Origin: Spirochaetia bacterium
GTDB lineage: Bacteria > Spirochaetota > Leptospiria > Leptospirales > Leptonemataceae
Assembly: GCA_029880625.1 (NCBI GenBank)
Contig: JAOUOA010000210.1
Coordinates: 1 to 5,867 of the forward strand
Direction of reading: 5' to 3'
Length of the DNA: 5,867 nt
The translations under genes and the position numbers were made by a program. Below are positions 1-5,867 of the stretch, in pieces (positions within the stretch are counted from its first letter, which is position 1; each line of letters starts with the position of its first letter). Below the pieces are notes generated by a model. It was not told where the DNA came from, ran no database searches, and worked only from the letters and a program-made list of their open reading frames with translations.

Positions 1-1034
1 GTCCGCCTATCTGGACGCTTTTCGAGCAGGGATACCTGGACAGGGCAGGAATTCCAAGAGAAGTTTTCAATCAGGTCATTTACAGAAACGATCTTTCTGA
101 AAAATATGTAGATATGGGGATTCGCCTCGATAAAACCATCGATGTATCCACATACTGGTTTTATTTCAACATGAGAGACCCTCTATTTAAAAATAATAAA
201 AATTTAAGACATGCCATGTCTCTCTGTCTGGACAGAGACGAAATGATTGAGCGTTTTTACAATAACAGAGGGAAGGCGGCGCAGTCCATTCTCCCGCCGG
301 GTCTTGAAGGCTATAATGAAAATTTTGTTAATCCATGGTCTTCTTTTAATCCTCAAAAAGCAAAAGAACTCCTTACGAAAGCCGGCTACCCGAACGGAAT
401 GGATCCGAAAACAGGCCGTCCTTTAAAAATAGAGCTCATCCTTGTTGCTTCGCAGGGGGCCACAAGCAAGTACCGCTTCTATATTGATCAGTTTGCGCAG
501 TGCGGACTGGATCTTCAGATTATGACTCTGGACTGGCCGACGGTTCTTGAACGAAAATTTAAAAAGAATTTTCAAATGATTCACGGAGGCTGGCATGCAG
601 ATTATCCCGATCCGCAGAATTTTCTTCAGCTGCTGTACGGACCCAATTCCTCAAGCAGTTACAATGAAAACAGCTATTTTAATCCAGAATTTGACGTTCT
701 TTACGCAAAAATGAAAAATATGAAATCCGGTCCGGAGCGCAGGAAAATTATTGCCCGGATGAATGCAATTGTGGCAGACGACGCTCCGGTTTTATTTTTA
801 TTTCATCCCGTATCATTTGGACTTTCGCATCAATGGTTTGCCCCCATCCGGCCGCATCCCATCAATACCAATCAGCTGAAATACAGGTTTGTTGATTCCG
901 GTCTCAGGGAAAAAAAGACTGAGGAATGGAACCGCCCGGGGCTTCTTGCCTACAGCGTTCCAGCCGTATTTTTTGGAGCGGCGGTTTTTCTTGTATTTCT
1001 TACCATCCGCGGCTACAGGAGGATGGAGCTTTGA
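1..1034 (+). CDS. ABC transporter substrate-binding protein, family 5 (peptide/nickel type), 5' partial, C-terminally membrane-anchored
   Basis: This is the extracytoplasmic solute receptor of the importer encoded directly downstream. The frame is open from base 3 (343 codons visible), so the first ATG at 114 is internal and the N-terminus with any signal peptide lies outside the window. Family 5 hallmarks, numbered from that ATG, are FNMRDP (18-23), a run near LRHAMSLCLDRDEMI (31-45), SILPPGLEGY (58-67), NPQKAKELLTKAGYPNG (79-95) and GWHADYPDPQNFLQLLYGPN (159-178). The ligand cannot be deduced; peptides are the family default. Unusually, the mature domain is followed by a hydrophobic stretch (about 276-298) and then RGYRR. 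This predicts a C-terminal membrane helix with a short cytoplasmic tail, in place of or in addition to a lipid anchor. The gene ends in TGA, which overlaps the TTG start of the permease gene. Family assignment is firm; substrate is unknown. Confidence 0.93.
   Translation, partial: PPIWTLFEQGYLDRAGIPREVFNQVIYRNDLSEKYVDMGIRLDKTIDVSTYWFYFNMRDPLFKNNKNLRHAMSLCLDRDEMIERFYNNRGKAAQSILPPGLEGYNENFVNPWSSFNPQKAKELLTKAGYPNGMDPKTGRPLKIELILVASQGATSKYRFYIDQFAQCGLDLQIMTLDWPTVLERKFKKNFQMIHGGWHADYPDPQNFLQLLYGPNSSSSYNENSYFNPEFDVLYAKMKNMKSGPERRKIIARMNAIVADDAPVLFLFHPVSFGLSHQWFAPIRPHPINTNQLKYRFVDSGLREKKTEEWNRPGLLAYSVPAVFFGAAVFLVFLTIRGYRRMEL
1017..1022 (+). promoter_or_regulatory. Strong Shine-Dalgarno AGGAGG that fixes the TTG start of the B permease
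   Basis: AGGAGG lies inside the last codons of the binding-protein gene, 8 bases before TTG at 1031. That spacing is ideal. It selects this TTG over any start further upstream in the same frame, where the translation is not permease-like. Confidence 0.85.
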
Positions 1035-2014
1035 GTATTTACATCCTTCGTCGTCTGCTTTATACCATTCCAATATGGTTTGGAGTCATGATGATTACAT
1101 TTCTTCTGTTCAATATGCGCGATCCGATTTCCATTGCCAAGGTTCACATGCCCCAGGCCCCTCTTCCCACTCTGCAGGGATGGGTCCGTGCGAATCATTT
1201 TCACATCCCTTTATTCTTAAACCTGCCTTCCGATGCTGAGACTGAGCAGGCGGATGGAAGAGTTCATCCAGAATTTGCAGAAAAAAGCATTTTTTATTCG
1301 CAGTTTTTTCTGGGAATGCGGGATATGATTACGTTTCAACTGGGGCATGATAAAAATATGAAGCCGATTTCAGAATCACTAGCAGAAAGAATTGGTCCTT
1401 CGCTCAGCATTATGCTCCCCTCTTTTGTTCTGAGTATTCTTATCAGCGTTGTCGTTTCCATGTTTGTCGCTTACTACAGAGAATCCGCTGCCGATGTATC
1501 CATTGTTTTTATAACCGTAATGATGATGAGTATTGCCCTTCCGGTTTATATCCTTGCTGCGAATTTTGTATTCGGAAAAATCTTGAAGCTGGTTCCCATT
1601 TACAACCATATTTTTCTTCCAGTTTTAATTGCTGTTTTCTCAAGCGTGGGCGGCAATATCCGTTTTTACAGAACGGTTTTTCTTGAACAGATGGAACAGG
1701 ACTATGTGCGGACAGCCCGGGCGAAAGGTATCAGTGAAGCGGATGTTCTTTTCAAGCATGTCCTCAGAAATTCTCTGATTCCCATCCTCACTTCCGTTGT
1801 AATGGCTCTGCCTTTTTTAATTACCGGCTCGCTTCTTCTGGAGCAGTTTTTTGGAATTCCGGGCATGGGTGATATGATGTATACGGCTGTTGTCAGTCAG
1901 GACTTTCAGGTGATCAAGGTAATGGTGTATCTGGGATCGTTTCTGTATATGCTGGGCAGTCTTTTAACGGATATTTCCTATACGATTGCAGATCCAAGGG
2001 TGGTGTTTAAATGA
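1031..2014 (+). CDS. ABC transporter permease, DppB/OppB type
   Basis: This is the first inner-membrane permease of the importer, 327 residues, normal for the DppB/OppB family. I chose the TTG at 1031, which overlaps the preceding TGA (TTGA). It sits behind AGGAGG, and the protein then begins with the usual SIYILRRLLYTIPIWFGV amphipathic start and first helix. A longer open frame reaches back to 926 but is out-of-frame sequence of the binding-protein gene. Predicted membrane helices lie near 9-28, 127-149, 155-181, 190-208, 247-271 and 294-318. A long periplasmic loop (about 29-125) follows the first helix, as is typical. The EAA loop that contacts the ATPase is at 224-243 (DYVRTARAKGISEADVLFKH). 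FGIPGMGD (274-281) and the terminal DPRV are also family signatures. The stop overlaps the ATG of the next gene (ATGA), so translation is probably coupled. Assignment is secure; transported solute unknown. Confidence 0.95.
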   Translation: MSIYILRRLLYTIPIWFGVMMITFLLFNMRDPISIAKVHMPQAPLPTLQGWVRANHFHIPLFLNLPSDAETEQADGRVHPEFAEKSIFYSQFFLGMRDMITFQLGHDKNMKPISESLAERIGPSLSIMLPSFVLSILISVVVSMFVAYYRESAADVSIVFITVMMMSIALPVYILAANFVFGKILKLVPIYNHIFLPVLIAVFSSVGGNIRFYRTVFLEQMEQDYVRTARAKGISEADVLFKHVLRNSLIPILTSVVMALPFLITGSLLLEQFFGIPGMGDMMYTAVVSQDFQVIKVMVYLGSFLYMLGSLLTDISYTIADPRVVFK

Positions 2015-3048
2015 TTTTAATTCTTCTTGGCGATCTGTTCTGGCTGGCTGTTTTTACACTTTCTGTTTATACGGTCTTTCGCATTCTCAAACACAGTTCT
2101 CTTTCGGATGCAGTAGATTCCATGAAGAAGAAGAGAAGGGTGAGGATTGCATTTTACGTGATCTGCATTTATTTTTTAATCGGATTTGTTGATCAGCTAA
2201 AAATTCCCGGAACGGGAACGACAACAGAATTTTCGCCCATTGATTTTTTCTTTCAGACCTATATAGAAAAAGAAAGAACCTACAGCGCGCCATGGGCGAA
2301 ACGTGTGACCGGAATCTCTGAAGAAAATCTTCATGAAGAAATTAACCTGGTGAAAGGGCTGCATCTGCTTGGAACAGATGTAAACGGCTATGATGTATTT
2401 TATACAATATTTAAAGGCGCAGGTACTGCTTTAATTCTGTCTTTCGGAACCAGTATCATCGCATTCCCTCTGGGAGTCGCTCTTGGAATCCTTGCGGGTT
2501 TTTTCGGAGGCTGGGTGGATGATTTGATCCAGTGGCTTTATACGACGGTTGCCAGTATTCCCTGGCTTTTATTTGTCATTGCTTTTCTTATGGTTTTTGG
2601 AAGAGAACTGTATTGGATCTGTCTTGCTTTTGGACTGACCTCCTGGGTGGGAATTGCCCGTCTGGTACGCGGCGAAACGTTAAAAATTAAGCAGCTGGAT
2701 TATATCCTTGCCGCCAAAGCGACAGGCATTCCTGTTTTGCGGATTCTTTATAAACATCTTCTTCCAAATGTAACATATCTGATCATTATTAACTTTACTT
2801 TGTTTTCATCAAATGTGATTCTTGCTGAAAGCGTGCTGACCTTTATTGGAATTGGCGTACAGCCGGGCACCGCTTCCTGGGGCGTCATGCTTGTAGAAGC
2901 TCAGCAGGAATTGACGCGTTCGCCTGCAATCTGGTGGATTTTTGCTGGAGGTTCCTTTGTCGGTATTCTTCCTCTGGTTCTATCATTGAATCTTTTCGGA
3001 GATGCTCTTAGAGACGCTCTTGATCCAAGACTGAGAGGACAGAACTGA
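2011..3048 (+). CDS. ABC transporter permease, DppC/OppC type, with an extra N-terminal hydrophobic segment
   Basis: This is the second permease and partner of the B subunit, 345 residues. Family signatures are LLGTDVNGYDVF (119-130), the EAA loop DYILAAKATGIPVLRILYKH (230-249), a stretch near LTFIGIGVQPGTASWG (276-291) and the C-terminal DALRDALDPRLRG (331-343). In the usual HPLGTDxxGRDV motif, Arg is replaced by Tyr here. The N-terminus is odd. A hydrophobic segment (about 3-25) precedes a basic stretch, MKKKRRVR (38-45), and then the ordinary first helix (about 46-60), giving a predicted seven rather than six helices. The start at 2011 is supported by the ATGA overlap with the upstream stop and by AAGGGTGGTG just before it (1996-2005). 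A later start at Met38 has no visible ribosome site. The loop between the first family helix and the GTD motif also looks longer than usual. Role is secure; topology is inferred. Confidence 0.94.
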   Translation: MILILLGDLFWLAVFTLSVYTVFRILKHSSLSDAVDSMKKKRRVRIAFYVICIYFLIGFVDQLKIPGTGTTTEFSPIDFFFQTYIEKERTYSAPWAKRVTGISEENLHEEINLVKGLHLLGTDVNGYDVFYTIFKGAGTALILSFGTSIIAFPLGVALGILAGFFGGWVDDLIQWLYTTVASIPWLLFVIAFLMVFGRELYWICLAFGLTSWVGIARLVRGETLKIKQLDYILAAKATGIPVLRILYKHLLPNVTYLIIINFTLFSSNVILAESVLTFIGIGVQPGTASWGVMLVEAQQELTRSPAIWWIFAGGSFVGILPLVLSLNLFGDALRDALDPRLRGQN

Positions 3049-3049
3049 A

Positions 3050-4012
3050 ATGCTGCTGAGAGTTAAAGATTTATCAGTTGAATTTAAAACTTCCGCGGGC
3101 AATGCGCGTGCTGTGGACGGTGTCAGCTTTAACATTGAAGAGGGAAAAACCCATGTCCTTGTGGGTGAATCTGGCTGCGGTAAATCTGTTACGTCGCTTG
3201 CTGTTATAGGACTTCTTCCGGGAAATGCATCTCTGCAGGGCGGTCAGATTGAATTTAAAGGAAAGGACTTAACAAAGCTTTCAAGAACAGAATACAGAGA
3301 ATACCGGGGATCGGAAATGGGGATGATCTTTCAGGAGCCCATGACGGCTCTGAATCCTGTCGTACGCGTCGGGCATCAGATCGAAGAAGCGATCCGCCAG
3401 CACAGACATAAGTCTCCGCTTAAAAACGAAGATCCATTTAAAAGATCTGTGGAACTTATCGACCAGATGGGAATTAAAGAACCGGAAAAATCATACTATA
3501 AATATCCTCATGAACTTTCCGGAGGGATGCGCCAAAGGATCATGATTGCCATTGCTCTTGCATGCAGACCTTCGCTGCTTATAGCCGACGAACCCACAAC
3601 AGCTCTTGATGTAACCACGCAGGAACAAATTTTGAGTCTTATGAAAGAACTGCAGAATGATCTGGGAACTGCTATTCTTTTAATCACGCATAATCTAGGC
3701 GTTGTTGCCAATAATGCGGATAGTATGTCTGTCATGTATGCCGGTCAGGTTGTAGAAGAAGGTCCGGTTTCTGAAATTTTTCAAAATCCATGCCATCCTT
3801 ACACAGAGGCATTATTTCGAGCAATCCCATCGCTCACATCCGTTCCCGGAAGCGCTCTTCACACCATTCCGGGGTCTGTGCCGCCTGCAGTCGAATTTGA
3901 CAGGATGCCTTCTCCCTGCAGATTTTTTGAAAGATGTGAATATCAGGATGAAAGATGTTTTAAAAAAAGCAGTGTTCCAGGGCACAATTCTTACTGCCGT
4001 CGGGAAACCTAA
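3050..4012 (+). CDS. ABC transporter ATP-binding protein, DppD/OppD type
   Basis: This is the cytoplasmic ATPase that powers the importer, 320 residues, normal for DppD/OppD. It begins one base after the C permease stop, with AGAGGA (3034-3039) as the likely ribosome site. All ATPase motifs are intact: Walker A GESGCGKS (39-46), Q-loop Q95 within IFQEPMTALNP, signature LSGGMRQR (156-163), Walker B LLIADEPTTALD (176-187) and switch His214. The C-terminal oligopeptide-transporter extension is present: NPCHPYTEAL (247-256), then four cysteines at 290, 296, 303 and 316. These resemble the cysteine cluster that binds a [4Fe-4S] centre in a structurally studied DppD. Metal binding here is inference. 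The usual F ATPase does not follow; the next gene is unrelated. So this subunit either pairs with an F encoded elsewhere or works as a homodimer. Confidence 0.95.
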   Translation: MLLRVKDLSVEFKTSAGNARAVDGVSFNIEEGKTHVLVGESGCGKSVTSLAVIGLLPGNASLQGGQIEFKGKDLTKLSRTEYREYRGSEMGMIFQEPMTALNPVVRVGHQIEEAIRQHRHKSPLKNEDPFKRSVELIDQMGIKEPEKSYYKYPHELSGGMRQRIMIAIALACRPSLLIADEPTTALDVTTQEQILSLMKELQNDLGTAILLITHNLGVVANNADSMSVMYAGQVVEEGPVSEIFQNPCHPYTEALFRAIPSLTSVPGSALHTIPGSVPPAVEFDRMPSPCRFFERCEYQDERCFKKSSVPGHNSYCRRET

Positions 4013-4072
4013 AAGAAGTCGATTTTAACGGATAAAACTTGACAGGAACATGAGGACAGGGAATTAAAACCT

Positions 4073-4378
4073 ATGGCTAAATATCTCGGTGTTATTTTTG
4101 ATCTTGCTGATTACGAAGATGAAGAAGAAGAGGCAGATGGTTATGACCTCATGTTTGAATTTCTGGCAGAACAGGGATTTTCAGACTGTTATAAAAATAA
4201 AACGCTTCCTGCAAGCCTTGCTGTTCGAAAATTTAATGATGATGATACAGAAACTGTAAAAAGTCAGATTCTTGCCTTCTGCAATGAAAATGAAATTGAA
4301 ATGGAAAATCTTGTCGTGGCATTGATGGACGGCATCGTCCATGAAACGGAAGAAGAATGCGAAGAATTTGACGATTGA
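4073..4378 (+). CDS. Small acidic hypothetical protein, possible ferredoxin-like (Cas2-like) fold
   Basis: I do not recognise this 101-residue protein. It is strongly acidic, with a DEEEE cluster (about 16-20) and an acidic tail, EEECEEFDD. It has no signal peptide or membrane helix, so it should be cytoplasmic. Predicted order is strand (KYLGVIFDL, 3-11), helix (YDLMFEFLAEQGF, 24-36), strands around 39-54 (including LPASLAVRKF), helix (TETVKSQILAFCNENEI, 59-75) and strand (LVVALMDGI, 80-88). The opening YLGVIFDL and this order recall small ferredoxin-fold proteins such as Cas2 and its relatives, but no CRISPR locus is present and the match is by eye only. The start is the only ATG after an in-frame stop at 4040-4042. 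GAGGACAGGGA (4052-4062) can serve as ribosome site. It follows the transporter by 60 bases with no clear terminator between, so it may be the last gene of that transcript. The consistent frame and clean boundaries favour a real gene. Confidence 0.75.
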   Translation: MAKYLGVIFDLADYEDEEEEADGYDLMFEFLAEQGFSDCYKNKTLPASLAVRKFNDDDTETVKSQILAFCNENEIEMENLVVALMDGIVHETEEECEEFDD

Positions 4379-4553
4379 TATAGCTACAGATCCGTCTTGA
4401 ATTTTATGTTATGAAAAAAATGTTAAACTTCAGGGATCAAAATTCAGCAGCGTTTTATCTTTTTTTTAAAGAATCATATATAGATTTTGATACATAGATT
4501 AAATTGTATATAAATTTTGCCAAACAAGTATGACTCTTTATTATCTCAGATGT
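4379..4553. other. AT-rich convergent intergenic region
   Basis: This stretch separates the stops of the acidic gene (+) and pdxH (-) and is clearly more AT-rich than the flanking genes. It contains an 8-base inverted repeat, TGAATTTT (4398-4405) and AAAATTCA (4439-4446), followed by a T-rich tract (4453-4467). This could act as a weak + strand terminator, but the stem is AT-only apart from one GC pair and the loop is 33 bases. Towards 4470-4515 there are short TATATA-rich near-palindromes with no convincing GC stem for terminating pdxH. I see no coding frame or RNA gene here. Confidence 0.5.
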
Positions 4554-5198
4554 TTACGGATTCAGTCTTTCTTTTATCCACTTTTTGTTTTCTAAGCGAA
4601 ATCGAATTCGATCATGCAGTCTGCTGGGCCTTCCCTGCCAGAATTCTATTACATCTGGGATCAGTCTGAAGCCGCCCCAGGATTCAGGTGCGGGAACATC
4701 CTGATTCTCAAATTTTTTTTCTAAATCCTGGTAGGTGCTGTCCAGAGTCGATCGATCAGGAATGACGCGGCTCTGCTTTGAAGCATGAGCTCCCAGCTGA
4801 CTTTCCCTCGGTCTTATGCTGAAATATTTTTCAGTTTCCTGTCTTGATACTTTTTCAGCTTTCCCCTCAATGCGAATTTGTTTTTCAAGGCGGGGCCAGA
4901 AAAAAAGCATTGCGGACTGCGGATTTTCAGAAAGTTCTTTTCCTTTTCTGCTTTCGTAATTTGTATAAAACACAAAACCACGTGAGTCGAGCTCTTTTAA
5001 AAGCATCATGCGTGACGAGGGCTTTCCGTTATGATCTGACGTGGACAGAGAAAAGGCATTTGATTCAGAAGGGTCATCTTCAACGGCAAGGCTGAGCCAT
5101 GCGCTGAAAAGTTTGAATGGATTTTCGCCGGTTTCTTCTTCCAGAAGATGTCCGAGAGAATGAACTTTTCGAATATTTGATAAAAAATGATCGTTCAT
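4554..5198 (-). CDS. pdxH: Pyridoxamine/pyridoxine 5'-phosphate oxidase
   Basis: PdxH is a cytoplasmic FMN enzyme that oxidises pyridoxine or pyridoxamine 5'-phosphate to pyridoxal 5'-phosphate with O2, in vitamin B6 synthesis and salvage. From the ATG at 5198 it has 214 residues, the usual family length. Visible signatures are NPFKLFSAWL (26-35), SSRMMLLK (61-68) and FYTNYESRKGKEL (77-89) of the FMN site, then WPRLEKQIRIEG (101-112), SRPRESQLGA-like IRPRESQLGAHAS (128-140), WGGFRLIPDVIEFWQGRPSR (174-193) and RLHDR (193-197). In that last motif the Arg and His correspond to the substrate-binding pair of the E. coli enzyme. A TTG at 5231 would add 11 hydrophobic residues and overlap the upstream stop, but the extension is not family-like. 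Neither start shows a good Shine-Dalgarno. It lies 29 bases after the patatin-like gene and may share its transcript. Function is very likely. Confidence 0.95.
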   Translation of the reverse strand: MNDHFLSNIRKVHSLGHLLEEETGENPFKLFSAWLSLAVEDDPSESNAFSLSTSDHNGKPSSRMMLLKELDSRGFVFYTNYESRKGKELSENPQSAMLFFWPRLEKQIRIEGKAEKVSRQETEKYFSIRPRESQLGAHASKQSRVIPDRSTLDSTYQDLEKKFENQDVPAPESWGGFRLIPDVIEFWQGRPSRLHDRIRFRLENKKWIKERLNP

Positions 5199-5227
5199 GA
5201 TAATTAATAAAACAGAGTGTAATAAAA

Positions 5228-5867
5228 TCAAGGTTTATTGCGGAGGGGCTGGCTTGAAAGAATTTTTTTTATTTCTGTTATATTTTCCCGTGCCGCTTTC
5301 CTTCCCTTCCTTATGATTTCATCATGCAGATGAAAGTCAAACATCTGGTAGGTTGAAATTTCCGGATGAAGGACATAATCAAAATTGGAAAGGTTTAAAT
5401 TCATAAGGGCGCGTCCCTGCATGGCCAGTGACCGTGTAATGATTTTCATGATGGGAGGGATGGAAAAATAATCCCGGATGCCCTTTACAACGCCGTCATC
5501 TGCCTGGATGGTTGTTTTTGCGGAAAATCTGTCCACCCGGGGAGTTACATTGACTCCAATGACTTTATGAAATCCTTTTTCTCTGAGAATGCTTCCCGGC
5601 ATGTTGTCGAGAACTCCCCCGTCTACAATTGCAAAGTGACCGGAATAGTAAGGAGGAAAAATTCCCGGTATGCTGGTTGATGCCCGCATGGCGGTTACCA
5701 GGGGGCCTCGTTCAAATACGATTTTTCTTCCCGTATTTAAATCTGAGCCAATACAGTACAGAGGAATTTCCAGTTCCTCAAAAGTCATATCGCGATAGAT
5801 CTTTTCCAGAAGATCGGTTAATTTTCTTCCTCGGAAAAAGCTTACGAAAGGCAGATTTTTTTCAAGA
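5228..5867 (-). CDS. Patatin-like phospholipase / acyl hydrolase (RssA/NTE-like), 5' partial
   Basis: This is the C-terminal 212 residues of a patatin-domain protein. The frame stays open to the window edge (first full codon ends at 5866), so the ATG at 5788 is internal. Before it, translation already gives patatin-like sequence (FFRGRKLTDLLEKIYRD). Numbered from the internal Met, it shows IPLYCIGSDLNTG (8-20), GPLVTAMRASTSIPGIFPPY (28-47) and the catalytic-dyad Asp in DGGVLDNMP (56-64, Asp56), then GFHKVIGVNVTP (71-82). These belong to the bacterial RssA/YchK and neuropathy-target-esterase branch, which hydrolyses acyl esters of lipids with a Ser-Asp dyad. The oxyanion loop and GxSxG serine would be upstream, outside the window, so activity cannot be confirmed here. 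The C-terminal part contains YFSIPPIMKIITRS (about 107-120) and a basic helix before the stop. No signal peptide can be judged. pdxH follows closely. Family is secure; substrate unknown. Confidence 0.92.
   Translation of the reverse strand, partial: LEKNLPFVSFFRGRKLTDLLEKIYRDMTFEELEIPLYCIGSDLNTGRKIVFERGPLVTAMRASTSIPGIFPPYYSGHFAIVDGGVLDNMPGSILREKGFHKVIGVNVTPRVDRFSAKTTIQADDGVVKGIRDYFSIPPIMKIITRSLAMQGRALMNLNLSNFDYVLHPEISTYQMFDFHLHDEIIRKGRKAARENITEIKKILSSQPLRNKP

Noticed and set aside
926..1030. 35-codon upstream extension of the B permease frame
   Set aside because: It lies within the end of the binding-protein gene in another frame, its translation is unlike any permease N-terminus, and the AGGAGG/TTG pair at 1017-1033 explains the start.
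4039..4067. TTGACA (4039-4044) as a -35 box of a promoter for the acidic gene
   Set aside because: At 17 bases spacing the -10 position reads AATTAA (3 of 6 matches), and transcription would begin at the ATG itself, leaving out the ribosome site. The perfect -35 is probably chance.
4073..4378. A true Cas2 of a CRISPR-Cas system
   Set aside because: No cas1 or other cas gene and no repeat-spacer array is present, and the protein is too acidic; only a loose fold resemblance is claimed.
4470..4515. TATATA-rich near-palindromes as an operator or pdxH terminator
   Set aside because: Short AT-only matches are expected by chance in such AT-rich sequence, and there is no GC stem or properly placed T-run.
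4844..5095. Open frame on the + strand inside pdxH
   Set aside because: It is antisense to a clearly recognisable PdxH, has no family-like sequence and no sensible ribosome site. The same applies to the other open frames lying antisense to the transporter genes.
5203..5231. TTGATT ... ATTAAT on the - strand as a promoter for pdxH
   Set aside because: Spacing is 17 bases, but both boxes match only partly in AT-rich sequence, and the start of transcription would fall on the ATG, making a leaderless mRNA. Not supported strongly enough to list.

Overview
The window reads as an ordinary chromosomal stretch of a Gram-negative-type bacterium at moderate-to-low GC. It holds a peptide-type ABC importer operon and a small acidic gene on the + strand, facing a patatin-like lipase gene and pdxH on the - strand. 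The organism cannot be named from this sequence. A PdxH that uses oxygen suggests access to O2. Tight gene packing and TTG/ATG starts that overlap the preceding stop fit a bacterium. A spirochaete or a member of another deep-branching didermic phylum is only a guess.

Layout. Positions 1-1034 carry the 3' part of a family 5 substrate-binding protein that ends in a membrane helix. Positions 1031-2014 encode the DppB/OppB-type permease and 2011-3048 the DppC/OppC-type permease, which has an additional N-terminal hydrophobic segment. Positions 3050-4012 encode the DppD/OppD-type ATPase. The four genes are joined by a TTGA overlap, an ATGA overlap and a 1-base gap, so they are almost certainly one transcript with coupled translation. 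After 60 bases comes a 101-residue, very acidic protein of unknown function (4073-4378). Its predicted secondary-structure order loosely resembles the small ferredoxin-like fold of Cas2 and related proteins. An AT-rich 175-base gap (4379-4553) separates this gene from the convergent - strand pair. That pair is pdxH (4554-5198) and, upstream of it, a patatin-like phospholipase gene (5228 to beyond the window end) that may share its transcript.

How the parts work together. The importer would capture a peptide, nickel or other small solute on the outer face of the inner membrane, through a binding protein that appears to be tethered by its C-terminus. It would pass the solute through the B/C permease pair, driven by the D ATPase. 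The usual second ATPase (DppF/OppF) does not follow D, so it is either encoded elsewhere or replaced by a D homodimer. PdxH makes pyridoxal 5'-phosphate, and the patatin-like protein is a predicted lipid acyl hydrolase. No functional link between these two and the transporter is evident.

I see no mobile element, CRISPR array, tRNA, rRNA or recognisable riboswitch. The most unusual points are the C-terminal anchor on the binding protein, the extra helix on the C permease, the missing F subunit and the unrecognised acidic gene. None of these establishes a new system.
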